A stretch of DNA of 64,000 nucleotides from Bathynomus jamesi (Eukaryota > Arthropoda > Malacostraca > Isopoda > Cirolanidae): contig JAJOZX010006134.1 in NCBI GenBank assembly GCA_023014485.1, positions 139,501 to 203,500 on the forward strand. The letters run 5' to 3'. The notes under the pieces are model-generated. The model was not told where the DNA came from and made no database searches. It saw nothing but the letters and a program-made list of their open reading frames with translations. Shown piece by piece: positions 1-10,289 of the stretch; position 1 is the first letter of the stretch, and every line of letters begins with the position of its first letter. Position numbers and translations under genes: made by a program.

Positions 1-2
1 CT

Positions 3-1454
3 TCCAGCTTAGGGCATGATGCTAGCGACTACAACATCAATCGTGGATCCATTCATCGTCAGCGTGAAAAATTCCGTACCCTTAAGGCTCGGCAACTGAA
101 GAGCGAGTTCCAAGACAATAGTCCGTTGACTGTTCACTGGGACGGAAAACTCATGCAAGATCTGACGTCACGAAAATATGTTGACCGCTTACCTATTCTT
201 GTATCTGGCTCCGGGACAGAGCAGCTCCTCGGGGTGCCAAAACTTCTGTCAGGAACCGCGCTGGCACAAACAAATGCCATCATAGATTGCCTGAATGAAT
301 GGGGAGTGACCGATCATGTCAAATCTATGTGTTTCGACACAACCGCGACAAACACAGGCCACCGTGGAGGAAATTGTGTTCTTCTGGAAGAAAAAGTTGG
401 ACGTGACCTGTTACACTGCGCGTGCAGACACCATGTACTGGAGTTGGTGCTACAGGCGGCATTCGCAGCATCGCTAGATTCAGTATCTACCGGTCCAGAA
501 ATTCTGCTTTTCAAGCGCTTCCATGATTATTGGACCCGCATTGACCAGCAACAGTTCCAAACTGCGGACACAGATGCGTTCACCAAAGCAGCTATTTTTA
601 AGCATAGAACGGAGCTCATTGAGTTTGCAAAATCACAAGCACTTCAAGTTCGTGATGACTATCAGGAATTCCTCGATCTTTCCGTCATCTTTCTTGGAGG
701 AGTTCCATACAAGGGACTAAACTTCCGCGCCCCTGGTGCTATGCACCGGGCGAGATGGATGGCTAAGGGGCTCTATGCCATCAAGATCTGGCTCTTCCGA
801 AGACAGTTTAAACTGACGAACACTGAGGAACGCGGAATTCGAGATATCTGCCTCTTTTCTGTTCTAGTTTACATGAAAGCGTGGGCAACAGCTCATCTGT
901 CCATCGAAGCTCCGCTGAATGATTGGGAATTGATGAGGACGCTCCTTCGATACCCGCACAAGAAGATCTCTGATGGTACCACCAAGAAGCTGTCTGCGCA
1001 CCTGTGGTACCATTCGGAGGAGGCAGTGGGTCTGGCGTTCTTTGATGAGAGGATATCGATGGAAGTGAAGTGCAGCATGGTTGCAGCGTTAGATCAAGAA
1101 GCCCCTCACATGCCGCCAAAACGACCTTTGGTTCTTGATACTATGTTCCTCAGTGACAGCAAAGGACTGGAGCAACTGATCACAAAGAACACCCGAGGAT
1201 TCTTCTCAAAACTTCAGTTGCCAGATTGCTTTCTGCTCCACCATCCCAGTTCATGGACGTCAAACTCTGAATACGTGCAAGCTCGGGATGTGGTCTCCAA
1301 ACTTGCAGTGGTGAACGACAGAGCAGAACGGGCCGTGGCTCTGGTGAAGGAGCTGAACGGAAAGTTGACAGTGAAAGAAGAACAGCTCCAGTTCCTCGTT
1401 CAATTGTCACTGACCACAGAAAGCAACACCCAGCTCCGAACAAATCAGCATTAG
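3..1454 (+). CDS. transposase-like protein, 5' end beyond window
   Basis: The frame is open from the left window edge to a TAG at 1452-1454, about 483 codons without interruption, so this is the C-terminal part of a larger protein. It contains a Cys/His cluster near residues 110-150 of the visible part (GRDLLHCACRHHVLE), followed by a mostly helical region. The end, around NDRAERAVALVKELNGK, resembles the C-terminal block of a family of long arthropod and cnidarian transposon-like proteins of unassigned function. I recognise no DDE triad with certainty. It is the longest undamaged frame in the window and is visibly less AT-rich than its surroundings, which suggests recent mobility or constraint. 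A canonical AATAAA lies 150 bases after the stop. No inverted repeat can be checked because the left end is missing. It could be a domesticated gene rather than a transposon; the transposon reading is inference. Confidence 0.6.
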   Translation, partial: SSLGHDASDYNINRGSIHRQREKFRTLKARQLKSEFQDNSPLTVHWDGKLMQDLTSRKYVDRLPILVSGSGTEQLLGVPKLLSGTALAQTNAIIDCLNEWGVTDHVKSMCFDTTATNTGHRGGNCVLLEEKVGRDLLHCACRHHVLELVLQAAFAASLDSVSTGPEILLFKRFHDYWTRIDQQQFQTADTDAFTKAAIFKHRTELIEFAKSQALQVRDDYQEFLDLSVIFLGGVPYKGLNFRAPGAMHRARWMAKGLYAIKIWLFRRQFKLTNTEERGIRDICLFSVLVYMKAWATAHLSIEAPLNDWELMRTLLRYPHKKISDGTTKKLSAHLWYHSEEAVGLAFFDERISMEVKCSMVAALDQEAPHMPPKRPLVLDTMFLSDSKGLEQLITKNTRGFFSKLQLPDCFLLHHPSSWTSNSEYVQARDVVSKLAVVNDRAERAVALVKELNGKLTVKEEQLQFLVQLSLTTESNTQLRTNQH

Positions 1455-1604
1455 TGAGGACGCGAAAGAACTAATCACTAATCAGCGTATGAGCACCAAT
1501 TATTCTGCTACTGTATATGTATTTTATTTCTCAAAGTTTTGCTTTTGTTGCTTCTCCATTTTGTACCATTATTCGCCAAATTATGTCTTCTATTTTGATT
1601 ATAT

Positions 1605-1610
1605 AATAAA
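1605..1610 (+). promoter_or_regulatory. polyadenylation signal AATAAA
   Basis: A perfect AATAAA hexamer lies about 150 bases after the stop codon of the upstream reading frame and is followed by a T/GT-rich stretch. This is the expected arrangement for a eukaryotic mRNA 3' end. Confidence 0.5.
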
Positions 1611-1886
1611 CTGTTTGTATTCTTTGCGTTTTTAAGTGTCTTACTTTCGTTATTTTACCAAATTGCCTTGTTTTTTATTATCTGGTTCGGCCCAAGCTGT
1701 GAACACTGAACAGCTTGTTGACGTCAACAAATGGGTCTTGTTTTCAGTGACGAGGGCGACCTTTAAATGATGACCAATCAGGACCAAATTTCTCTTCCGT
1801 ATGTTTTACACCAAATGGAACAATTTTAGGGGGTGTCATAGGAAAATATCCATCGTTTAATTTTCCCCCTATTACCTAGTGACACC

Positions 1887-1890
<4 letters not shown>

Positions 1891-1936
<46 letters not shown>

Positions 1937-1963
1937 ATATTATATATATATATATATATATAT
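1891..1963. repeat. (TA)n microsatellite, interrupted
   Basis: Nearly uninterrupted TA dinucleotides with two ATT interruptions. It abuts the reverse-oriented 3' end of a SINE. Tyr/Ile-rich reading frames across this and similar tracts are artefacts of the repeat. Confidence 0.95.
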
Positions 1964-2077
1964 GCATTTAACTGCAATGACCACGCAGTATATAAATGAA
2001 TAGAAACGACATAAGTATTAAGGAACGTTTCTGCACACGAGGAAGAGAAACGTTCCTTAATACTTATGTCGTTTCTA

Positions 2078-2082
<5 letters not shown>
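1964..2082 (-). repeat. SINE 3' fragment folded into a hairpin
   Basis: The left part is the reverse complement of the 3' body of the tRNA-derived SINE seen in tandem at 18.1-18.8 kb (shared GCAGTTAAATGCA, ACTGCGTGGTCA and GTCGTTTCTATTC words). Positions 1996-2032 and 2046-2082 are 37-base inverted repeats around a 13-base loop. Two SINE 3' pieces are therefore joined head to head, and another (TA)n tract (2083-2144) follows. Confidence 0.75.

Positions 2083-2144
<62 letters not shown>
2083..2144. repeat. (TA)n microsatellite
   Basis: About 30 TA units directly following the hairpin. Confidence 0.95.
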
Positions 2145-2147
<3 letters not shown>

Positions 2148-2784
2148 GGGATTAACCTCGCTGATTAGACCACGAGGTGATAGAATGAAATTATACCGAC
2201 AGCACTAAATTAGGGCTTGACCCCTGACCCTTAATTAGCGAGGTTAATACTCCATCATTTAACCACAGTACGGTAAAGTAAACTCTTAACTAACCCTATA
2301 CGTGGCAGTTGGTTAATTTAAAAGACATCTTTGAAACCATCTTCTTTGGGCTAGTGGATAAGGTGTCTGTTAAAGAGCCTGACATAGCCAGCCACTTCAG
2401 GAGCGGTGTAGTTGTATCCCTATATGGTTGAGGGGTCAAACTCTCATTTTAGTGCTGGCCGCATCGTTCCACATATATTCGTATGCAGAAACGCTAAAGT
2501 AGGTCGAATGGCACAAAGTCGGACATAAAATCCGAGAAATCTCGATAATTTCTCATCTGAGAATGGAATAAAGTTTACTGGGATAAATCGAATGTACTGG
2601 AATTAAGTCGAATACATAGCTAAGGTAATGTTAGGATTAAGCTAACTAGGTTACGTTACGTCGAGCTGGGTCAGGCTAGGTTAAGTTAGGTTGTCATGAA
2701 TGTAGAACTTGGATTAGATCGAAATGGTCATTGAAATTAGGTTAAAATGAAATGAAAATGAATTCGACCTTATTTCAGTTTGAC

Positions 2785-2788
<4 letters not shown>
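2145..2788. other. AT-rich intergenic sequence, no gene seen
   Basis: No coding frame or known element is recognisable. Around 2640-2690 there are irregular GGTTA/AGGTT words that recall arthropod (TTAGG)-like sequence, but they are too few and too irregular to be telomeric. Confidence 0.5.

Positions 2789-2869
<81 letters not shown>
2789..2869. repeat. (TA)n microsatellite
   Basis: Roughly 40 uninterrupted TA units. Confidence 0.95.
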
Positions 2870-2873
<4 letters not shown>

Positions 2874-3049
2874 TATCATCGATACATTCATAGTTCAAGT
2901 GGAAGTATGAAGAGTTAAACATCTTTTCACATAGAGCACCATTCCTCCCGTACGCCCATTTCAGGGTACGAACAGCTCGCAGTAGCAGTGCCAAGCAAAT
3001 AAGGGGTCAAAGTACTGATGAGGTTTTCGTACGTGGTTAATATATATAT

Positions 3050-3489
3050 TAGGGCCCTGCGAATCACATTTTTTTTCGAATCGAATCTCGAATGGAATCA
3101 ACTATACACATATAGATTAGAGTGTTTGTACACACAATTAATAATAAACATAAAATTAATTAAATCTTCTTGAGAAAAAAGGACAAAGTAAATCCTTCTA
3201 AAAAACTTATTAAGTATTTGATCGTGAGGAGGAACAATGGTATTAAATTATGATAAAAGTGTTATTGCACAAGAGATTGGTCTCAGTATATAAGATTGAA
3301 TTATATATAATCTAAGTAAAAAAAAGTGTTTATTTACGAAAGTGTTCTTCAAAACAACATCACTGATGTTGTTTACCGGACTTAATGAAGATTCGAAAAT
3401 ATCGAATCGGAGCCCAAGCTAACGAATCAAATCGAATCCTCTCTCCCGATTCGAAATCACATCGAATCTCGAAGTTTCGCAGGGGCCGA

Positions 3490-3490
<1 letters not shown>
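3050..3490. mobile_element. hAT-type MITE, non-coding
   Basis: The ends form inverted repeats: AGGGCCCTGCGAATC at the left and the complement of GGCCCCTGCGAA at the right. The subterminal regions are filled with variants of the palindromic word GATTCGAATC (CGAATCGAATCTCGAATGG on the left; CGATTCGAAATC and CATCGAATCTCGAAG on the right). There is no coding capacity. The flanks are TA-rich, so an 8-bp target duplication (ATATATAT against ATATACAT) is suggestive only. Confidence 0.6.
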
Positions 3491-3526
<36 letters not shown>

Positions 3527-4140
3527 CTTGACGAAAGGGTTTGTTCTTAGGGAATCGCAACTTAGTGGTAAACAGTTAAAACAAATGAAAAACAAATGAC
3601 TAAATATGATGAACAAAAAATTTATACAACAATATATTTATGTAAGCATATGATATTAATAATGTATTTATATATTAAGTATTTAAAAATAAAAAGTATA
3701 TGAAATATAGGAGGGTGAAACAACAGTCAAAATGTACAAAGGTTAAAAGGTGACGAATATTGAAAACGGTATCTTACCAGGTAAGATGAGACGATGAGCT
3801 GATTGTAATAAAGCTGAGAATGATTAGATGTTGAAATAGCCATATTAGAATTTTTGGAAAGTCAAAACGAGTGATAGCAGGTTTCTTTTCTAGTGGTGAG
3901 GCGGAAGAATTTATCTGGCCGTGTTTAAGTTAAAGGAAGAGCTATAGTCGTTAAGGGTTGGTTTCATAATGAGGATATATAGGGATTCAAGAATGTGGAG
4001 GTCGATGGTTGGTATGCTGAGTTGATAATTTTGAAGTTGGAGGGAAGCAGTAGGTGGTTATGGAGGTGGCAGTGAGCCCTTATTGCTGATTTGGATGATT
4101 TATTTAAAGGTTGTAATGTTGTAATAGAATACCACATTGT
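3491..4140. other. AT-rich sequence, no gene seen
   Basis: A short (TA)n tract (about 3493-3520) is followed by roughly 600 bases with stops in all frames and no recognisable repeat family. A low-complexity, G-rich TGGTGG-like stretch lies near 4000-4080. Confidence 0.5.
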
Positions 4141-4141
4141 G

Positions 4142-4142
4142 T

Positions 4143-4208
<66 letters not shown>

Positions 4209-4209
4209 T
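4142..4209. repeat. (TA)n microsatellite
   Basis: TA dinucleotides with one TT interruption, abutting the SINE palindrome that follows. Confidence 0.9.
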
Positions 4210-4210
4210 T

Positions 4211-4410
4211 CAACTGCAAAGAACACGCAGTATAAATAACGTAAAGAACGACGCTTGTATAGGAGATATTCCGCGCAAGACGAGAGAGAGAGAACGAAAC
4301 AAATGAAAAAATGAGGTAACCACCCGGGTGGTTACCTCATTTTTTCATTTGTTTCGTTCTCTCTCTCGTCTTGCGCGGAATATCTCCTATACAAGCGTCG
4401 TTCTTTACGA
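4211..4410. repeat. head-to-head SINE palindrome
   Basis: The left side (CAACTGCAAAGAACACGCAG) is the inverted 3' end of the SINE family that has a full-length copy at 14.1-14.4 kb. From 4240 to 4409 the sequence is a near-perfect palindrome centred on CCACCCGGGTGG at 4325/4326. The only arm difference is one extra GA unit on the left. The centre is the 3' acceptor/T-arm portion of the tRNA-like head (GGTTACC). Confidence 0.85.
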
Positions 4411-4643
4411 TATATATATATATAAACCTTTGAATTTTCGAAATCGATGTTAAAATTCTACGGTGTCCGACTGCCGTATTTAACTTCATTTTTGTGAAAC
4501 GCCCGAAGATTGAGACAAATTATTTGTTATGTTTTATGGTGTTGATGTCATTGTCGACGTAAAATTTTATTAAGTAAAGTATGTTATACATGCCATCTAC
4601 CATCACTGATCTTGTATTTTTGAAATATTATATGCTATGTAGT

Positions 4644-5161
4644 CAGTGATGGGCACCGTTACATTAAATTGGGCGGCGTTACCGTTACTCGTTACACGTC
4701 GAAAATGTACTCGGCGTTACCGTTACATCGTTACTTTTGAAAATTCTTAAAGCGTTACCGTTACTCGATACATGTAACGACGTTACAAGTAACTAGTTAC
4801 ATCTGATATTTGTTTATGTGCCTTCTTCTTTTAAGAACGATATATTGCACAATAATTTGCACCCAATGATTTTTGGGAAAGATGAAGAGACATAGAAAAT
4901 ATAAATTTAGTTGTTGCCACTAACACGAAATAGTGAATTGCATTTAATAGTCCTCATGAATGGAATGGCAATGTTATCAAATTCAAATTCAAGTATCGAG
5001 TAACGAGTAACGAAAAAATCCGTTACAGTGATAAAAAATTTGCAAAGCGTTACCGTTACATTGATACATTTGAAAATCTTTCAGGCGTTACCGTTACTCG
5101 TTACTTTTGTAACGTTCGTTACGTAACGTCGTTACATGTAACGCGTTACTGCTCATCTCTG
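4644..5161. mobile_element. hAT-type MITE with exact 8-bp target duplication
   Basis: The element starts CAGTGATGGGCACC and ends GCTCATCTCTG, the classic hAT CAGNGATGGGCA terminal pattern. It is flanked on both sides by the identical octamer TATGTAGT (4636-4643 and 5162-5169), the hallmark of hAT insertion. Both subterminal regions are arrays of GTTAC/GTAAC words (GCGTTACCGTTACTCGTTAC and its complement). There is no coding sequence, so it must have been mobilised in trans by a hAT transposase. Confidence 0.93.
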
Positions 5162-5169
5162 TATGTAGT

Positions 5170-7315
5170 TAATATACAAATTATTTTAAAAGTCAAAAGT
5201 AAGGTTTTTTTAGCTCAGATTTCAGTAGTTTTTTCAGTATTTGTGGTTGTTAGGAGTAAGTTCTGTTAATTTATGAACACGTCATTCTTCTTAGTTTTGC
5301 TTTTAGTGAAGTATTACTGTAATTCACCGATGTCAAACTCACTCTCAATCTTTTTTCGAAAAAGGTAAAGCGGTTTTGTTAATTAACTTTTTTGCCTTGC
5401 ATTTGTGAACTTTGTCTTTGTAAACACCAGTTTTTAACTTGGAATTTTACTTTCAATTTTACTGTTTATAATTTTCATTTTATTTAGATTTTATGTTTTA
5501 TTTTCATTTTATTTTTTTGCATTACGTGGATGTCATATCGGTATAGGCCTACATTTTTGTTGTTAGAGTAGTGAGGAGTATACATTAGAATACTGTATGC
5601 CATTCTAATTTCTGTACTTCGGCAAGATATTGAATTGCAATGTAGAACTCGTATCCAAAAGCGGTCGGCACACCATTTTGACAGTTATCTAGTTAACTCT
5701 TCGTCTAACTGTCTATATAACCGTATCATAATATTATAGGCTTCGGGGAAACGCATCACAAAGGCACACACTTACAGTATATAAATAAAAAGTGTGCCAT
5801 TCTCAAACGCTCACAGAAAAAAAATAGATGACTAATTGGAGAGAGAGAAAGTAAAAGTGATGTCATTTTTCGAAAATTTTGTTCACTGATTTTTAAGAGT
5901 TAATTATGTGAATAAATATTAAAGAGAGAGAGCTTACAAAGACTAAATATACTAATTTAAACTTTCATCTAAGAAAATTTTTCGTCATTTAGAAGAACTT
6001 CATTCTTATGCACACGTAATTAACCCCCAAAGTCACAGAACAAAATTTTCGAACGATGCATTTACACCACTTTTGCCATCCCATTTCTCAACAAAATTTT
6101 CAGAAAATACAAAATGGTTTCATTATCATAGTCCATGAAACAATTTTGTACGTGACAGATCACTGAAATTTTACACGAAATGAACTATTTACATGGATGC
6201 ATGATGTATTAAGTTGGATGAAAACATTCGCATGAATGTAATCCCCACCAAAGGTCTAAATGGTACTAGACGTACGAAACGTCTACTCGACATCTCATAA
6301 TGAACTTAGCTTTCTGAAATGAATAATAGCTATTCTGAAATATTAACTAGGTATTTCAGATATCTGAAAAAGTGCTTAAATGTTTCACGTTTATAAAGTA
6401 GTAGAAATTAAACATTTCATTTGTATAATAAGTTAGTTTTCTATTCTTTGCGCAGAGACGCATGCGCGTTCTGGTTAAAAATATTTCGAAATTGTGACTG
6501 TTTATGGGCTATCTCGAAAAGAGGAGAAAGCAATTATTATTATTATTATTATTATTATATATGTGCATTCATCCATTTATTCCATGTAGGCTTAGCTCTT
6601 CTTAGGGTCTTTGATGCATTTATTAAGAGCCAGCCTGTGACCCTGAACCTAGCTCTAGACCTAAACTCTTGATATACAGTAGGCATACCGTAGGTTCAAT
6701 CCCTAGGTTAGACAGCCTATACTTGAGGGAAAAAACTGATACGTTAGAAAAGGTTTGGGCTAGAACAACCAAAATGAATCCAAAACTGAGAAGTAAACAT
6801 TTGAGGAAAAATTAGTAGAACTAGATATGTTTTCACTTGAAAAGCATCGATTTAGAGGAGAACTAATTCGAGTATTTAAAGCTGATAAATGGCTTTCATA
6901 ATGTAAATTACAAGAAGTTATTTGATTGGGATACAGAGTCAATTAGAAGAAGAAATCGGTATAAACTGAAAGTCAAAAGTTTTTAAGAGTAATGCTCTGA
7001 AGCAATTCTTTTCATATAAACTTAAATTTATCCATAAACTCCTTAAACTTTCATGCATTAGACATTTATTGTTAGACAATTTATTAAACATTTCAGTTTA
7101 TTCTTTTCAACTGTTTAAAAATTGGGACAATTTAGACATTTCAATTGACTTACTGGAATGTCTAACGAGATGTTTAACTGATGTGAAATATCTAATGCAT
7201 TAAACATTTCAAAATTCGCAGCAGAATTGGGACAATGATACGTCTGACGAAACCCGTATTTCTATTTAAAGTGCGCAAAATACGCATGCTCAGAAAATTG
7301 GTGTATGTACAACAA
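5170..7315. other. AT-rich intergenic region, no supported gene
   Basis: More than 2 kb without a convincing coding frame. It contains a short (TAT)n run near 6536-6556, GA-rich patches near 5840 and 5925, and repeated ACATTT/AAATGT words near 6350-6430 and 7050-7215 that might be the ends of another degenerate MITE. I could not establish matching termini. Confidence 0.5.
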
Positions 7316-7317
7316 GG

Positions 7318-7483
7318 GTTACTGGGCTAAGTTATTTCCCAAGGAACGACAACAATGCTCATACCATACAAGAGCTCCAGCACCATATAACAAACATCAT
7401 TCGAGACATAAATAATGAAATTCTGCGACGTAAGTTCAACAACACGAAGCTTCGAACACAAAAGGAACTTGGAGAATAATTGG
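7318..7483 (+). pseudogene. possible IS630/Tc1-type transposase C-terminal scrap
   Basis: A short frame reads NAHTIQELQHHITNIIRDIN followed by NEILRRKF and ends at a TAA near 7480. That is the rhythm of the helical C-terminus of IS630/Tc1/mariner transposases (a line of the kind LQELxxxIxxxIxxIxxEILRRVxxN). Nothing upstream carries a DDE motif, and an interrupted piece of sequence precedes it. The assignment rests on pattern alone. Confidence 0.35.
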
Positions 7484-7884
7484 TAACACTTTCAACATTT
7501 ACAGTAATTCAGCTGAATCCTGCTTAATTGCAGTTCTGTCGTACCAAATTTCACATTCATTTTTTGTGTTCGAAATTATGAAATGTTTTTATTACTTAAA
7601 CAAACTACAGATTCGCACGTACAATATCTTTGAAGTGAATACAGTAACGTTGAATTTCCTTTTATATTTTTGATAATCACTTTTTCTATAAAGTAATTTC
7701 AGTGAAGTATTTATCAAGAATACAAACATATAAAATTGTTGGCATAATTATCCACATTTAACTTAAAGAAACCGATTTCTGAAATAGGTTCCTTTCTATT
7801 TTACTGCAATATACTCTTGATGCGCTTCAAAAATTCATCTTTATTGTAAATTTAATATATTACGTCGTTCGTTGTTTCTTTATC

Positions 7885-7890
<6 letters not shown>

Positions 7891-7962
<72 letters not shown>
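7891..7962. repeat. (TA)n then (GA)n microsatellite
   Basis: A TA tract is followed directly by a GA tract, and it abuts the tRNA-like head of the next SINE. Confidence 0.95.
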
Positions 7963-8158
7963 CTACCTGAGTAGCTTAGTGGTTAAGACACTTGGATGCA
8001 GATCGGGAGGCCTGGAGATTGAATCCGGGTGAGGGCTTTGTAATTTCTAACTTCCCTGATGGGTCGTGGTTCGGATTCCACGTTAAGCTGTAGGTCTAAG
8101 ATGGGGCAACATGTTTGACCTTCGCCAGAATGAACAAATCGGGCGGAAGCAAACTAGT
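7963..8158 (+). repeat. tRNA-derived SINE
   Basis: The head carries a box-A-like TAGCTTAGTGGTTAAG and a box-B-like GAGATTGAATCC at tRNA spacing. The tail contains GGTTCGGATTCCACG, AGCTGTAGGTC and GACCTTCGCCAGAATGAA. The same tail recurs near 13.9 kb, 52.4 kb and, attached to a 5S-rRNA-like head, on the minus strand at 57.9-58.1 kb. A (TG)n(TA)n tract follows at about 8158-8207. Confidence 0.7.
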
Positions 8159-8172
8159 GTGTGTGTTGTGTG

Positions 8173-8208
<36 letters not shown>

Positions 8209-8389
8209 CTTTCAAAATTCTGAGATTACTTGTTAAAATAAGATCGAAATTATGTGTCACTGAGTTAATATATCTACAAAGACGTTGTAGTTTAGCAGAC
8301 ACATACTGTATAAACAGTTCTTTGACAGGAAATTTCATCGACACTCTAACAATTAACTTAACTTTACCAGAACCTAACTTAACATGAGA

Positions 8390-8725
8390 TTAACCAAACC
8401 TAACCTAAATTAATTTAACCATAAAAAACGTGTCGACAAAATGTCATATCAATGAAATCTCGTTAGCTCGGTTTTAGCGAAATGTCAAGTATCTGAAATT
8501 TCTGCCTGGTTTTATGTTGTTCAACGAAGTTCACACTGAAGTTCGCAGAAAGGCGATTTTTCTTTTTTAATAAATTTGTCAATTTTCTTATGTAAATATC
8601 AAAGAATTTCAAGAAAATAAAAAATTAAGGTGCAAATGTTTTCATACATTTACTTGCAATATTATTTAATAATATTTCTCTGTACGAATTATTTAATATT
8701 TCTCTGTACGAATACTTATGAGCGC
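8390..8725. other. AT-rich sequence, no gene seen
   Basis: There is a run of AACCTAACC-like words near 8370-8410, then AT-rich unique sequence with stops in all frames. Confidence 0.5.
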
Positions 8726-8728
8726 CAC

Positions 8729-8800
<72 letters not shown>

Positions 8801-8830
8801 TATATATTATATTTTTTATTTATTTATTTA
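8729..8830. repeat. (TG)n(TA)n(TTTA)n microsatellite
   Basis: Compound simple repeat ending in TTTATTTATTTATG, next to the 3' end of a minus-strand retroelement. Confidence 0.9.
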
Positions 8831-9800
8831 TGCAGGAAGGAGGGGCCAAGAGCGAACGCCCGCAACCCCCCTCCACAACAGAAGAAGACAAGAGCCAAAA
8901 TCAAGGGCCAGAGTTTTCGAGATGCTTGAACACTCTGCGTTTGAAAGATTGGAGGTCATAGACAGGGGGAAATCTGGATTAAGGAAGATTGTTCCAGAGT
9001 TGATCAGTTGAGTAGATGAAGGACTGTAAAATATCGATTAACCCTTTCGTTAGAGAGTTCAACAGAAAAGGAATGAAAATGTGTCGAAAGTCTGGTGCTG
9101 CGTGCTCTCCTTAAAGTCTCCTTAAAGGAGGAGAAATTAATTTAGAGAGTTCAGAAGAGCAGTGTCCGTTATAATAGGAATAGTAAAAAGCGAGTGAGGC
9201 AACACTGCGGCGAAGAGAGAGGGATTGAAGACAGTCAGTTAGAGACGGGGAACTGATAAGACGAAAAGCCTTTGATTCCTTTGGATGGAGAAGTGAAGAA
9301 TGGAATCATCAGCATAGAAGTGGATAGGACAGGAAGTGCTACTTAAAAGATAATTGATAAATAAAAGGAAAATAGTGGGTGACAGGACAGAACCCGGAGG
9401 AACACCACTGTTGATCGCTTTAGGAGAAGAACAGCGGTCATCTACAACCGCAGCTATAGATCGGGCAAAAAGGAAATTAGAGAGGAAGGCACAGCTAGAA
9501 GGATAGAAACTGAAGGAGGGCAGTTTCGAAATTAAAGATTTATGTCATACTCTATGAAAAGCTTTTGATATGTCTAGCGCAATAGCAAAAGTTTCACCGA
9601 AATCCCGAAAGGAGGATGACCAAGAGTCAGAGAGGTATGCAAGAAGATCGTCAGTCGAGCGTCCCTTGCGGAACCCATACTGATGATCTGAAAGAAGATT
9701 GTGAGAAGAGAGGTGTTTAAGAATCTTCCTATTAAGGAGAGATTAAAAAACTTTAGAAAGGCAAAAATCAAAGCAGCTGGACGAGAGTTGGAGGGTTGAA
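8831..9800 (-). pseudogene. Jockey-like reverse transcriptase remnant
   Basis: Read on the minus strand and allowing frameshifts, the sequence gives YGFRKGRSTDDLLAYLSDSW, then DISKAFHRV (the motif usually ending KAFDRVWH), then INSGVPPGSVLSPTIF (the PQGSVLSP block) and SYADD. It ends in a Ser/Phe-rich C-terminal tail near SMTSNLSN. These are the fingers-palm motifs of a non-LTR retrotransposon of the Jockey-like kind common in arthropods. The endonuclease half is absent and there are several stops and shifts, so it is dead. Its 3' end abuts the TTTA-rich repeat on its left. Confidence 0.75.
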
Positions 9801-9823
9801 GTTAGGGGATTACCCAGTGCATA

Positions 9824-9930
<107 letters not shown>

Positions 9931-10004
9931 TCCTTAAACTATTAAAAGAACACCTACAATTCCTTCCATTTCCTGTTTAAATAAAAAAAACGACCCACAA
10001 TGTT

Positions 10005-10200
10005 TCAACCAACAAAACAAAGGGGGTGGGGGCAATGGAGGAGGGGGGGCAATGGGGGATAGGGGTGGGGTAATGGAGGAGGGGGTATGCAACAAGAGGG
10101 GTGGGGGTTATCCCCCCAAGTTGCATAAAGGGGGTGAGGGGTTTTTAGGGGGAGAGGGAGAATGACCTCCCCCCAAAGGGGTAACCCTAACGTGCCTTCG
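10005..10200. repeat. G-rich minisatellite copy
   Basis: Runs of three to seven G alternate with short spacers, together with the words CCCAAGTTGCAT and GAATGACCTCCCCCC. The same words recur at 14.66-14.96 kb and, inverted, at 27.84-28.14 kb, where they belong to a larger composite repeat. Confidence 0.75.
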
Positions 10201-10289
10201 CCGTAGGCGCATTTCCGAAGCACAAGCCTCGCCCGTAGGGCAGGGAGCCGGAGGCTCTGCTTATATATATAATTATTTCACGAAAGTAA

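Noticed and set aside
1800..1890. Short inverted pair TAGGGGGTGTCA / TGACACCCTAA as a MITE
   Set aside because: Only about 90 bases, with imperfect ends and no target duplication.
2083..2208. Tyr/Ile-repeat proteins over (TA)n tracts (also near 2770, 4091, 8096, 8718, 14000, 17700, 18690, 33270, 53100, 58500 and 63280)
   Set aside because: The frames are translations of microsatellites with no conserved flanking sequence.
2640..2690. Telomere-like GGTTA/TTAGG repeats
   Set aside because: Words are irregular and few, with no tandem array.
6240..7250. Possible further MITE with GAAACGTCT / AGACGTATC words
   Set aside because: I could not find matching termini or a target duplication.
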